The notes under the pieces are model-generated. The model was not told the DNA's origin. It saw only the letters and a program-made list of their open reading frames with translations, and did no database searches. From Azospirillum ramasamyi (lineage in GTDB: Bacteria > Pseudomonadota > Alphaproteobacteria > Azospirillales > Azospirillaceae): 64,000 nucleotides of DNA. Below, piece by piece: positions 17,808 to 27,179 of this stretch. The stretch lies in the NCBI RefSeq assembly GCF_003233655.1, contig NZ_CP029829.1, positions 754,978-818,977 of the forward strand, in the 5' to 3' direction. The translations under genes were made by a program, and so were the position numbers. How positions within the stretch are numbered: position 1 is the first letter of the stretch; every line of letters starts with the position of its first letter.

Positions 17808-18251
17808 TCAGCCGAAGCTCTTGGCGAGCAGGACCAGATTGCGGCCGCCTTCGCGCCTGTAGCTGGCGCGGTCCATCGTCTTCTTGACCAGAAACACGCC
17901 AAGGCCGCCGACGCGGCGGTCATCGACCTCGCTGGTCAGGTCGGGTGGCGGGGCGTCGGCGAAGGGATCGAAGGCGGCGGCGTCGTCCTCCACCTCCGCC
18001 CGCAGTTCCGCGGCATCCGCCTCCATCCGCACCCGGATCTCGTGCGGGCCGGCATCGTCGTAGCCGTAGGAAACGGTGTTGGTGATCAACTCGTCGAAGC
18101 AGAGATTGAACTTGAAGGCGAGGTCGGGCGGCAGCTGGTTGCGCTCGATGAATTCGTCCACCGCTTCGGCCAGCCGTTCCAATTCGGACAGGTCGTTGCG
18201 CAGGAGCATGTCCAGGCGGTTCGCCACGGCACCGTCAGTCCCCTCATCCAT
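17808..18251 (-). CDS. RsbW/SpoIIAB-like ATPase (anti-sigma type)
   Basis: The 147-residue protein is a stand-alone GHKL ATPase domain. The N box (NLCFDELITNTVSYGY), a degenerate D-box region and a G box (GLGVFLVKKTMD) are visible. Such proteins phosphorylate STAS antagonists and, in many systems, bind a sigma factor or another target. No sigma factor gene is nearby. It lies 68 bases after ppkA on the same strand, so it is likely to be the last gene of the tssJ-L-M-ppkA unit. A SpoIIE phosphatase and a STAS protein are encoded beyond the other end of the T6SS locus (56.1-58.7 kb). Confidence 0.82.
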   Translation of the reverse strand: MDEGTDGAVANRLDMLLRNDLSELERLAEAVDEFIERNQLPPDLAFKFNLCFDELITNTVSYGYDDAGPHEIRVRMEADAAELRAEVEDDAAAFDPFADAPPPDLTSEVDDRRVGGLGVFLVKKTMDRASYRREGGRNLVLLAKSFG

Positions 18252-18319
18252 GCGCCGATCCCCCCCTATTCCTTGGCCCGTTTGTCCGGTTGCCTGTTCA
18301 CCGCATCACAAGAAGCGTG

Positions 18320-20329
18320 TCAGACCGCCGCGCCGGCGACCGCCCAGCGGCGCAGCGCGGTTACGGCGATCCGCTCGACCTCGCTCCAGCCCAGCCCGCT
18401 CGCCATCTCTGCCAGCGCCACCAGCCGGGTGCGGGCGCCGGTGTCACCGACCGGCGCATTGCCGAGATCGGCGGTCAGCCCGGCGACGAGGCCGTAGAGC
18501 ATGGTCGACAGGCTGTGCATCAGCGGCGCGCAGTCCGGTGCCGTCAGGCGGGTGGCGAACAGGTAGAGCTGTCCGACGCCGCGCAGGCGGGCGCCGAAGC
18601 TCTCGGGCGTGCCGGCTCCGGTCGCGACCTCGCCGCGCAGTTCCTCCACCGACAGGGTGGCGAATCGGCCGGCGGCGGCGATGAACTCCGCCACCGCGTC
18701 CTGGGGCAGCCCGCCGGTGGCCTGACCGCCGGTCTCGAACAGGCGCTGGGCCATCACGATCAGTTCCTCGATGTTGGCGAGGATGATGGCGACGCCGAAA
18801 CGGGCCAGCCCGTCATTGCCGTCGGTGCAGGCGCGCAGGATCTGCGTCACCTTGCGGATGACCTGAACGGCGAACATCAGCATGGCGCTGCGGCTCTGCG
18901 CCAGTTCGGCCTCGGCCCCCAGCTCCTCCAGGGCGTGCTGAAGGATTTCCAGCCGCAGGAAGTCGAGCGACAGCATCTGGATGTCCGGGTTGTCGCCGTC
19001 CATCAGCACGCGGTTCAACTCGCCGGAATAGAGGAAGAAACGGCCGGACAGGTCGAAGGCGATGCGCGCCGCCGACATCTTCGCCCGGTCGGCGGCCGGC
19101 GTTCCGGCCAGCGCGCGGTTCATCGCGGCGAACAGCCGGACCAGCGGCATCCAGTCGCGCCGCTGGCTTGCCGGCGCGGCGCGCGGCGCCGGGGTGGCCG
19201 CCACGATCAGCTCGGTCAGCGGCTCGATCCCGGCGCCGAGCAGCACCGACTGCCAGCGCTGGGCGTCGCCGCCGGATCCCGCCTGCCACTCCGCCAGCAG
19301 GTCGAGCAGCTCGGTCAGCTTGCGGGCGTCGATCGGTTGGCCCGGAATGGCGCGCAAGGCCGTTTCCAGCGCCGCGGCAAGGGCGTCGCGGTCGCGTGCC
19401 GGGGCGGCGGTCGCCGGAAGCTCGGCGTTGAGCAGGGTCACTTCGGCGGTGGGGGCCGAGGCACCCATGGTGCCGGCGACGGCCAGCGCGTGGCGCAACG
19501 CCTCGGCGAACTCCGCGGCGCCGGCATAGCGGTCGGCCGGGGCCTTCGCCAGGGCCCGCAGGATCACACTGTCGAAGGGCGGCGGCAGTTCCGGGTTGCC
19601 GTGGGATGGCGGCGGCGGTTCCACGAACAGGATCTGCTGCATCACCGTGGCGACGGAGCCGGAGAAGGGCCGCCGTTGCGCCAGCAGGTAATAGAGCACC
19701 ACCCCGGCGGAGAACAGGTCGCTGCGCGCGTCGGCCTTCTCCCCGCGCAGCACCTCCGGCGCCATGTAGGCGGGGGTGCCCAGCAGGTCGCCGGCCTGGG
19801 TCAGGTCGGAGGAGGAGATTTGCGCGATGCCGAAATCGGCCAGTTTCGGCGTCAGGTCGGCTTCCACCACGATGTTGGCCGGCTTGATGTCGCGGTGGAT
19901 GATGTTGCGGGCATGGGCGAAGGCCAGCGCGTCGAGCACCGCCGCCATCAGGGCGCCGCCCTGCTGCACCGAAAGCGGGGTGTCGGCCTCCAGGTAGTGC
20001 TTCAGCTCCTTGCCCTGGATCAGTTCCATGGCGAGGTAGGGCGCGCCGCCATGGGCGGCGTCCAGCATGCCGTAGTCATGCACCCGCACGATGTTGCGGT
20101 GGTCGAGCTTCAGCCCGATTTCCGCCTCGCGCCCGAAGCGGGCGAGCACGGCGTTGCGCTCCGCCGCCGCCAGCAATTCGCCGCGCAGAAGCTTCAGCGC
20201 CACCGGCTGCCCGGTCCGCCCATCGGTCGCGCGGTAGACCACGCTCATGGCGCCCTGGCCCAGCACGCCCTCGACCCGGTAGGGGCCGATGGGACCGGGA
20301 AGCACGCCGCCTACAGAGCCGTCGGGCAT
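18320..20329 (-). CDS. T6SS-associated Ser/Thr kinase (PpkA type)
   Basis: The 669-residue protein begins with a Hanks-type kinase domain. It has the glycine loop LGQGAMSVVY, Lys46 (VALKLL), catalytic Asp147 (HRDIKPAN) and DFG. The remaining ~390 residues are mostly helical, with no transmembrane anchor that I can see, unlike Pseudomonas PpkA. The start at 20329 has GGAGAG six bases ahead and overlaps the end of tssM. In studied T6SSs PpkA phosphorylates the FHA protein to trigger assembly; a TagH-type FHA gene is present at 46.3 kb. No PppA phosphatase gene is in the window, so another phosphatase would be needed to reset it. Confidence 0.87.
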   Translation of the reverse strand: MPDGSVGGVLPGPIGPYRVEGVLGQGAMSVVYRATDGRTGQPVALKLLRGELLAAAERNAVLARFGREAEIGLKLDHRNIVRVHDYGMLDAAHGGAPYLAMELIQGKELKHYLEADTPLSVQQGGALMAAVLDALAFAHARNIIHRDIKPANIVVEADLTPKLADFGIAQISSSDLTQAGDLLGTPAYMAPEVLRGEKADARSDLFSAGVVLYYLLAQRRPFSGSVATVMQQILFVEPPPPSHGNPELPPPFDSVILRALAKAPADRYAGAAEFAEALRHALAVAGTMGASAPTAEVTLLNAELPATAAPARDRDALAAALETALRAIPGQPIDARKLTELLDLLAEWQAGSGGDAQRWQSVLLGAGIEPLTELIVAATPAPRAAPASQRRDWMPLVRLFAAMNRALAGTPAADRAKMSAARIAFDLSGRFFLYSGELNRVLMDGDNPDIQMLSLDFLRLEILQHALEELGAEAELAQSRSAMLMFAVQVIRKVTQILRACTDGNDGLARFGVAIILANIEELIVMAQRLFETGGQATGGLPQDAVAEFIAAAGRFATLSVEELRGEVATGAGTPESFGARLRGVGQLYLFATRLTAPDCAPLMHSLSTMLYGLVAGLTADLGNAPVGDTGARTRLVALAEMASGLGWSEVERIAVTALRRWAVAGAAV

Positions 20330-23300
20330 CGGAAACTCTCCAGCAGGTTCTTGCCGAAGGGGTTGTTCACGCTGTCGGCCCGCAGGGCGAAGACCGCCTT
20401 GCGGGTGCCCACCGTCACCGCGAAGGTGAAGCGGTCGGGCTGCGGCGTGGATTCCAGCTTGCCGTCGGCGAGGAAATGGAACAGGGCCCACGGCCCCTGG
20501 CGCGAGATGCCGGCCGGCTCACCCGCCAGCGGTGGGCCGAAGCCCAGGCGCACGCTGCTGGTGCCCTCCGCGCCCGGCCACTTCATCACCTGCGGGCGGG
20601 GCGGGCCGTGCTGGTAGATCAGCGTCTGGCCGTCGATATCCAGCGCCACCTGTGTCGCCTTGGCGTCCAGTTCGACCGGCGTGATCTCGAACACCACCTT
20701 GGCGGTGGCGGCGCCGGCCGGGAACAGGCTGTCGCGGATGCGCGCCGCCCGTTCGAACTGGTCCAGCACCGCCGGCGGAATGCCGAGATCGACCTGATCC
20801 ACCTTCTGCCAGGCCCAGGGGCTGACCGTCATGTCGACGAAGGGGCGCAGGTTGGTGTTGAAGAACTGGTCGATCATGCCGCCGGGCGCGAACAGCTTGG
20901 CGAAATCGGCCGCGGTCACGTCCACCGGGCTGTTGGGCACCATCGGGAAGCGGTTGTCCAGCGCCGCCCGGCAGAAGGGCAGGACGGTGGATTGCCACGC
21001 CTTGTTGATCTGTGTCCGGGCACCCCCGGCGCTGACGGTCGCCGCACTTTGCGCCACGGTGGCGACCATGCCGCCGACCGGGTCGGGCAGGTCGCGGGCG
21101 AGGGTGCGCAGCTGCGCCGCCACCGCCCCCTTGTCGGCGCCACCGGCCAGCCCGGCGAGCAGGGCGCCGTTCTGGTCGGGGGCGTTCGCCGCGCGGGCGA
21201 TCTGCTGGTACAGCTCGCCCAACAGCTTCAACGAGTCGTCCAGCTTGGGCGGTGCGCCGCCTTCCCCCTGCACGAGGTCGCGCAGCGGCTTGAAATGGTC
21301 GTTGATCGGCTGGCCCGGCGGCGGGCCTGCCGGCTGCAGCGAGACGCCGGCCAGCCGCGCCAGATAGGCCGCGTTTGTGCCGGTGGATTCGGCCGCCTTC
21401 TCCGCAACCTGGGCCTGCTGCGCCACCCCGGCCAGCGGGCCGCCGGCAACCGGACCCTTGCCGTCGGCGGGCTTGTCATTCGGGCCGGGTGCCAGCGTGG
21501 TCTCGCGCACCATGGCGGTCAGCCACAGCTTCAGCGGCGATTGCGGGCCGGACAGCGTGTTCAGCACGTCGGCGGCCTGATTCAGGCTGCGCAGCGGCAC
21601 GACCACCACGTCGCCCAGCAACTCGTCCCACTGGCGGGCGTAGCGGTCGAGATAGACGGCGAGGATGCCCTGTTCGAGCCGTTGCGCGCTGGCGACCGCC
21701 TGCGGGCCGCTGCTCGGCTGGCCCAGCACCCAGTTCTCGTCCACCAGCGCCTTGGCGACCTTGGGCAGCGCCGGCAGCACCGCCTTGTGGAAGCCGTCAT
21801 AGCTGTAGAGGCCGGGCACACCCTCCGACAGGGGCTTGCCCGACGGGCGGATCAGCACGCGGCCGGCCAGCGGCCCGGCATGATCGACCAGCCGCCAGTC
21901 GGCCAGCGCCTGGATCTCCGGCCGGTCGCGCAGGATGGCGAAGCCGCGTTCGGCCAGAGGATAGCGCGTCAGGCTCTGCCGCGCCTCCTCCACCAGCGCC
22001 TCGTCCGGCTCCATGGCGGAAAGCGGGGCCTCCAACATGGCGTCGATATGGACGCGCAGGTCGCGCCGCACCCCGTCATAGGCGGGGCCGGGCAGCGAGG
22101 CCATCCAGTCGAGCGCCATCCATTCCGACACCAGCGCCTTGTCCAGCGGCCCCTTGCCGGCCAGCATCAGATAGACCTTGAGCGCCTGGAACAGGTATTC
22201 GGGCCGGCCGCGCTCGCGGCGCAGCTGCTCCTCCACCCGCAGGAACACGCGCGGCAGCAGGATCGTGCGCAGCGCCCGGCCATAGACCGTCTCGCTCTGC
22301 CGGCCCAGCCGGTCGCCCTGATAGAGACCGCCGGTCATCTCCAGCGGCGCCGGATCGGTCCAGCCGGCGGGGATGGCGCGCAGAGTGTTCAGCGGCGGCA
22401 CGATGGTGATGAAGTCGGTGTCGTCCACCTTGGTCAGCGACCGCGGCGCGGTGGCGAGCGGCGCCAGTTCGGCCTGCGCCTTGCCGGCGGCGGCATCGAC
22501 CCCGGCGACAAGCGCGGCGTTGCCGGTGAAGCTGTTGGCCCAGAAGGCGGCGATCCCCAGACCCGCCAGCAGCATCGCCACCATCGCCCCGCCGCGCAGC
22601 AGGCGCCGCCGCCGCTCCAGCCCGGAATCGGTGCCGACCAGACCGGCCTCGGCGAAGACCACCTCGCGCAGGGTGCGGGTCAGGAAGAAGCTGCGCCCGC
22701 CGCTGGCCGCCGGCAGCACCGGACGGTCGAGCCCGAAGGAGCCCGCCACCATCTCCGACAGCCGGTCGACCGGCGCGCCGTCCTGGGTGCCGCTGGTCAG
22801 ATAGACGCCGCGCAGCAGCGCACGCTCCTCGTAGCGGTTGGGCTCGAAGATCACCATCAGCAGGTCGGTGATGGCCGGCTTCAGCGCGGCGATCTGCGCC
22901 GGGAACAGGGTGTCGAGTGAGCGGCGCTGGATGTCGGATTCGCCATGGACGCGGTCGAGCACCCGACGGGCGATCCGCCCGGTCAGCGCGTCGAACTCCG
23001 CGCCGAAGCGGTAGACCGGGGCGTCGTCGCCGCTCTTGCCGTCGTCCAGCGGGAAGGTGACGCCCCAGACCTGTTCGCGCTCCTCCCGGCTGAGGTCGTC
23101 GAAGAATTCGGCGAAGCCGGCGATCAGGTCCGCCTTGGTCAGCAGCACATAGACCGGCACGCGCGATCCGACCTGTCTGCGCAGTTCCTTCAGCCGCAGC
23201 TTCAGCTGTTCGGCATGGCCCTTGCGCTCCGGCTCGCTCCACACCGCGAGGTCGGCGAGGCTGACGGCCAGCAGGATGCCGTTGACCGGCTGGCGCGGGC

Positions 23301-23952
23301 GGTGGCGCTTCAGCAGGGCGATGAAGTTCTTCCACACCTTGCCGTCGATGGCCGGCTGGCTGTCCTGGGTGATGTAACGGCCGGCGGTGTCGATCAGCAC
23401 CGCCTCGTCGGTGAACCACCAGTCGCAGTTGCGGGTGCCGCCCACGTCGCGCAGCGCCGACCGGCCCATCTCGGCGGCGAGCGGGAAGCGCAGGCCGGAA
23501 TTGGCCAGCGCCGTCGTCTTGCCGGCCCCCGGCGCGCCGATCAGCAGGTACCAGGGAAGCTGGTAGAGGTAGCGCTGCCCCCATTTGCCGCCGAAGCGCG
23601 CCTTGCGCAGCTGGTCCAGCGCCTCGCGCAGGCGTCCGCGCAGCAGGTCGGTCTCCTGGCCCACGGCTTCGGCGTCGGGATCGTCCTTGGCGGCGGGGGT
23701 CGCCTTGGACAGCGCCTGCACCATGCGGTCGTTGGCGCTGCGGTGGCGGTAGAGCGACCATTGCATCGCCAGCGCCCAGACCAGCAGGATGCCGAAGACC
23801 ACCGCCAGCCGGATGGTGGCGTCCTCCAGCGGGAAGGCGCCCGATACGGCGACGAGCGGCCCCAGGAACCAGACGATGGCGCCGAGGCACAGGGCCGCGA
23901 CCAGCGTCAGGAACCAGCGGGAGGTCAGGGCGGACAGGATCGTTTTCAGCAT
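20311..23952 (-). CDS. tssM: TssM/IcmF, T6SS inner-membrane component
   Basis: At 1213 residues this is the usual TssM size. Two transmembrane helices lie near 13-34 and 46-65, followed by a cytoplasmic NTPase-like domain with an intact Walker A (GAPGAGKT, 139-146). A third helix comes near 455-480, then a long periplasmic part. With TssL and TssJ it builds the envelope-spanning membrane complex that docks the baseplate. The stop overlaps the ppkA start, and tssL lies 17 bases upstream, so tssJ-L-M-ppkA form one operon. Confidence 0.95.
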   Translation of the reverse strand: MLKTILSALTSRWFLTLVAALCLGAIVWFLGPLVAVSGAFPLEDATIRLAVVFGILLVWALAMQWSLYRHRSANDRMVQALSKATPAAKDDPDAEAVGQETDLLRGRLREALDQLRKARFGGKWGQRYLYQLPWYLLIGAPGAGKTTALANSGLRFPLAAEMGRSALRDVGGTRNCDWWFTDEAVLIDTAGRYITQDSQPAIDGKVWKNFIALLKRHRPRQPVNGILLAVSLADLAVWSEPERKGHAEQLKLRLKELRRQVGSRVPVYVLLTKADLIAGFAEFFDDLSREEREQVWGVTFPLDDGKSGDDAPVYRFGAEFDALTGRIARRVLDRVHGESDIQRRSLDTLFPAQIAALKPAITDLLMVIFEPNRYEERALLRGVYLTSGTQDGAPVDRLSEMVAGSFGLDRPVLPAASGGRSFFLTRTLREVVFAEAGLVGTDSGLERRRRLLRGGAMVAMLLAGLGIAAFWANSFTGNAALVAGVDAAAGKAQAELAPLATAPRSLTKVDDTDFITIVPPLNTLRAIPAGWTDPAPLEMTGGLYQGDRLGRQSETVYGRALRTILLPRVFLRVEEQLRRERGRPEYLFQALKVYLMLAGKGPLDKALVSEWMALDWMASLPGPAYDGVRRDLRVHIDAMLEAPLSAMEPDEALVEEARQSLTRYPLAERGFAILRDRPEIQALADWRLVDHAGPLAGRVLIRPSGKPLSEGVPGLYSYDGFHKAVLPALPKVAKALVDENWVLGQPSSGPQAVASAQRLEQGILAVYLDRYARQWDELLGDVVVVPLRSLNQAADVLNTLSGPQSPLKLWLTAMVRETTLAPGPNDKPADGKGPVAGGPLAGVAQQAQVAEKAAESTGTNAAYLARLAGVSLQPAGPPPGQPINDHFKPLRDLVQGEGGAPPKLDDSLKLLGELYQQIARAANAPDQNGALLAGLAGGADKGAVAAQLRTLARDLPDPVGGMVATVAQSAATVSAGGARTQINKAWQSTVLPFCRAALDNRFPMVPNSPVDVTAADFAKLFAPGGMIDQFFNTNLRPFVDMTVSPWAWQKVDQVDLGIPPAVLDQFERAARIRDSLFPAGAATAKVVFEITPVELDAKATQVALDIDGQTLIYQHGPPRPQVMKWPGAEGTSSVRLGFGPPLAGEPAGISRQGPWALFHFLADGKLESTPQPDRFTFAVTVGTRKAVFALRADSVNNPFGKNLLESFRCPTAL

Positions 23953-23969
23953 CGGTGGTTCTGCATCGG

Positions 23970-25493
23970 TCAGGGCGCCAGCACGATGTCGACGCGCCGG
24001 TTGGCCTGCCGGCCCTCCGCCGTCGTGTTGGGAGCGATCGGATCGGTGTCGCCGCGCCCTTCGGCGCTCAAGCGGTTGGCGGCGTCGGAGCCCAGGAACT
24101 CCGTCATCAGCTTCTGCACCTGGAACGCCCGTGCCTCCGACAGCTCCTGGTTGGAGGGGTAGCGCAGCGAGCGGATGGCGACGTTGTCGGTGTTGCCGAT
24201 CACGGAGATGCGGCCCGGCTCCCGGCGCAGCGCCTCGGCGACGTGCCTGAACACCTCGACATAGCGCGGCTCGACCCGGTCGCTGCCCGACGCGAAGACG
24301 TTCAGGCGGGTGCGGACCAGCACGCGGCCGTCGGTGCCGCCGCTGACCTCCACCAGCCCGGCCTTGATGTCGGCCGCGAGCGCCAGGGCGACCCGGTCGG
24401 CCACGGTCTGCCGGGGCGGCGGGGCGGGAAGCGTGACCGGCGGCGTGATGCGGGCGATCTCAACCGGCTGGTCCGGGATCACCGCGTCCAGCCGGCGATA
24501 GGCGGCGTCGGACTGGTCGGCCAGCGCGAAGACGAACCAGGAGAAGAGTGCGGCGAGCAGTGCGGCGATCAGCGCGGCCGGCAGCCACAGCGGCACCGTC
24601 GCCGCCAGCGGGCGGAAGCCGTCGGCCTGTCCGCGCCAATGGGGCGACAGGTCGCGTTCCGCCTCGCCGCGCTGCTTGCGGATGATGCGGTAGAGCCGGT
24701 CGCGCAGCTTGGCCAGATCGCTGTAGCCGCGCTGCATGACCCGGAACTTGCCCTCGAAGCCCAGCGACAGGCAGAGGTAGAACAGCTCCAGCTCCATCAG
24801 GTGGCGATCCGGCACCTCCGCCATCTGGTCGAGCAGGTCGAAGAAGCGCTCGCCGCCCCAGGTTTCCTTCTGGATGGTGGAGACGAGGCTCTTGTGCGCC
24901 CACAGGCTCTGGCTGCCCCAGGATGTCGCCAGAACCACGTCGTCCACCGTCGCGCACAGCGCGTAGCCGGCGTTGCGGATCTGGGCGGCCGACAGCCCGG
25001 CGCGGACGGTCGCCGCCTCGAAGCGCTGCATCTCGGCGATGACGCGCTCGCGCAGGGATTCCACGTCGCGGTGCTGCGTCAGGTCGCGCACCCGCACCAC
25101 CATCGCCAGGATGGGGGCCGCCGCGGTGACCAGCGGGTTGTCGCTGACCGCCGTCAACGCCGCCAGCGCCGCGTCGTCCAGCGGCCGGAAGCCGGGCGAG
25201 AGCGGCGCCGACATCGCGGAGGCCGGGGAGGGCGCGGCCTGCGGCGGAGCCGGCTTGGACGTGGCGAAAGCGGCCGGGGTGAAGGCTGAAGGAGCCGCGA
25301 AGGGCTGCGCGCTCTGGCCGAAGGCCGGCGGCACCAGCCCGGCCGACCCGCCGGAGAAGGGCGGCGGAGAGGCGGGCGCGGCGGTGCCGGCCGGCGGCGC
25401 CGGGCGCTGGAACGCCATCGGCTGCATCACCGTGGCGTCGATGTCGTCCGGCTCCTCGAACGGGTTCTTGTCGGGCGGCGGCCGGACGCTCAT
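23970..25493 (-). CDS. tssL: TssL (DotU) with C-terminal OmpA domain
   Basis: The 507-residue protein has a Pro/Ala-rich N-terminal extension (about 1-110), the cytoplasmic DotU domain, a single membrane helix near 290-318 and a periplasmic OmpA-like peptidoglycan-binding domain. That domain carries GNTDNVAIRS, NQELSEARA and GRGDTDPIAPN. This is the 'extended TssL' form that anchors the T6SS membrane complex to the cell wall. Its ATG overlaps the tssJ stop (ATGA). Confidence 0.95.
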   Translation of the reverse strand: MSVRPPPDKNPFEEPDDIDATVMQPMAFQRPAPPAGTAAPASPPPFSGGSAGLVPPAFGQSAQPFAAPSAFTPAAFATSKPAPPQAAPSPASAMSAPLSPGFRPLDDAALAALTAVSDNPLVTAAAPILAMVVRVRDLTQHRDVESLRERVIAEMQRFEAATVRAGLSAAQIRNAGYALCATVDDVVLATSWGSQSLWAHKSLVSTIQKETWGGERFFDLLDQMAEVPDRHLMELELFYLCLSLGFEGKFRVMQRGYSDLAKLRDRLYRIIRKQRGEAERDLSPHWRGQADGFRPLAATVPLWLPAALIAALLAALFSWFVFALADQSDAAYRRLDAVIPDQPVEIARITPPVTLPAPPPRQTVADRVALALAADIKAGLVEVSGGTDGRVLVRTRLNVFASGSDRVEPRYVEVFRHVAEALRREPGRISVIGNTDNVAIRSLRYPSNQELSEARAFQVQKLMTEFLGSDAANRLSAEGRGDTDPIAPNTTAEGRQANRRVDIVLAP

Positions 25494-26164
25494 GACGCCC
25501 CCTCCAGGATCAGGTTGTGCTTTGCCGCGGGCGGCTGATCGGCATCGGGATCCGGCGCGCCGTCCGGCTTTCCAGGGCTTGGCTTCTCGGCATCGGGCTT
25601 TCCGGCTTCCGGCTTGGCCTCATCCGCCTTGGCGTCCGCCGGGGCGTCCGTGCCGGAACTCGCGCCGTCACCGGGGACGAGCGTGATGGTGCTGGCCGTG
25701 GCGGTCAGGACGAAGCTGTTGGCCTTGTTCGGCTGGATGGGCTGCATGGCGCGCCAGCCCGCTTCCTCGTAGGCGCGGAAGGCGGCGGCGACGGCCAGCG
25801 TCTTGACGTCCGGCTTGGGCTGGACGGTCACGGTCTGCCGGCTTTCGGGCGGCACCGCCAGTTCCTGCCGGTCGAGCAGGGTGGGGCCGAGCGTCGCCTT
25901 GTCCTGGTCGATGACCTGGAAGAAATCCGCGTTGGCGAAGGCGTCGCTGGGGCCGAGCTGGTAGAGCCGCAGCATGACCGGCGACGGCCGGCCGTTGGGA
26001 TCGGGGTTCAGCGTCTTGTCGCCGATCACCGTCAACTGGATCGTGGTCGGCGGCGGGGGAGGCGGCGGAGCGGAGGAGCAGGCGGCAAGCGCCGGCATTG
26101 CGGCCAGGACGGCAGCGGACCAAATCGTCTTCCGGATCCGCATCCGGCCGGCAATCCTCAGCAT
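25490..26164 (-). CDS. tssJ: TssJ, T6SS outer-membrane lipoprotein
   Basis: The signal peptide ends in a lipobox with Cys29 (PALAAC), followed by a run of prolines and the TssJ transthyretin-like fold. The TIQLTVIGDKTLNPD and RPSPVMLRLYQLG stretches are typical. The last ~55 residues are a low-complexity Asp/Pro/Lys/Ala tail not found in standard TssJ. The ATG at 26164 is supported by AAAGG seven bases ahead. TssJ tethers TssM to the outer membrane. It is the first gene of tssJ-L-M-ppkA and is transcribed away from the Sel1 gene. Confidence 0.9.
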   Translation of the reverse strand: MLRIAGRMRIRKTIWSAAVLAAMPALAACSSAPPPPPPPTTIQLTVIGDKTLNPDPNGRPSPVMLRLYQLGPSDAFANADFFQVIDQDKATLGPTLLDRQELAVPPESRQTVTVQPKPDVKTLAVAAAFRAYEEAGWRAMQPIQPNKANSFVLTATASTITLVPGDGASSGTDAPADAKADEAKPEAGKPDAEKPSPGKPDGAPDPDADQPPAAKHNLILEGAS

Positions 26165-26331
26165 CACCACACCTTTCCCCTTATGCGAACGGGTATAGCA
26201 GGGCGCGAATGGATGGTCATCCTTAACCAAAGGCGCCTGCGTGACAATTCCTCGACAGCCGGCTGGGGAGGTTGATCGCCGCGCCCCGGGGGGACAGACT
26301 CGGGCGCAGGGGCTGCTCCGCAACCGTGAAG

Positions 26332-26353
26332 AGAATAGAATAAAACCTATTCT
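26332..26353. promoter_or_regulatory. A/T-rich inverted repeat between tssJ and sel1 gene
   Basis: AGAATAG and CTATTCT flank AATAAAAC. It is one of the few A/T-rich patches in the locus and sits in the 243-base divergent region, 55 bases ahead of the Sel1 gene, so it may be an operator or part of a promoter. Confidence 0.35.
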
Positions 26354-26407
26354 TTCATTGTTTGCAGAGCAAGAGCTCGGGGGATAATTGACGAAGGTGC
26401 CAGCGCC

Positions 26408-27157
26408 ATGCCCAAGCATGCCATGCCCACGCTCTGGAACCGGATGAAAGCCGAACTGGGCGACGCCGACGCGCAGTACCTGCTCGCCGAATCGCTGCGG
26501 CCGGAGGATGTCGCCGCCGCGGTTCCCTGGTATCGGCGCGCGGCGCGCCAGGGCCATGTCGCCGCCCAGACCATGCTGGCCTTCCTGCTCGCCAACGGCA
26601 TCGGCGTGCCGCCCGATCCGGGCCGGGCGGTGTCCTGGTACCGCCGCGCCGCCGCCAAGGGCGATGTCGGAGCGCAGAACAACCTCGGCTACATGCACGA
26701 GCATGGCGCCGGCGTGCCGTGCAACCCGGCCAAGGCGGCGCTGTGGTACCGGCTGGCCGCCCTGCAGCAGTCGGCCCCCGCCCAGGTCAACCTCGCCCTG
26801 CTTCTGCTCGACGGCCGCGGGGTGGACCGGGACGAGGCGGAAGCCGTGCATTGGCTGCGCGCCGCCGCCGGGCAGGGGCACCCCGCCGCGCAATACCGCC
26901 TCGCCCTGTGCCTGCGCGAAGGCGTCGGCACCGTGCGCGACCCGGCCGAGGCTGCGCTGTGGATGCAGGCCGCCGCCGCCGCCGGCGACCGCGATGCGCT
27001 GGCGGCGCTCGCCAACCTGAGCGCGGCATCCGATGAGGCCGCCGATGAGGCCGCCGAGGACGGCGAAGGCTTGGAGGAGGAGGCGGTCGGCTGGCAGCAT
27101 CAGGCGGAACGGCGCCCCATGGAGGGCGCCCATGCCGGAGCGATGCCGCCGGGCTGA
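26408..27157 (+). CDS. Sel1-repeat protein in the T6SS locus
   Basis: The 249-residue protein consists of about five Sel1-like repeats of roughly 36 residues each. Recurring blocks include AVPWYRRAARQGH, AVSWYRRAAAKGD, ALWYRLAALQQS and AVHWLRAAAGQGH. No signal peptide is present, so it should be cytoplasmic. The last 50 residues are acidic and low in complexity. Sel1 proteins act as adaptors in protein complexes. It is read away from tssJ and towards the methyltransferase gene at the end of the tssA unit; its role in secretion is an inference from location. Confidence 0.85.
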   Translation: MPKHAMPTLWNRMKAELGDADAQYLLAESLRPEDVAAAVPWYRRAARQGHVAAQTMLAFLLANGIGVPPDPGRAVSWYRRAAAKGDVGAQNNLGYMHEHGAGVPCNPAKAALWYRLAALQQSAPAQVNLALLLLDGRGVDRDEAEAVHWLRAAAGQGHPAAQYRLALCLREGVGTVRDPAEAALWMQAAAAAGDRDALAALANLSAASDEAADEAAEDGEGLEEEAVGWQHQAERRPMEGAHAGAMPPG

Positions 27158-27179
27158 TACTCGGCGCATGCGGAGCGCA

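Noticed and set aside
20476-22920. 814-residue plus-strand ORF opposite tssM
   Set aside because: It is a shadow of tssM, which has an intact Walker A and TM pattern.
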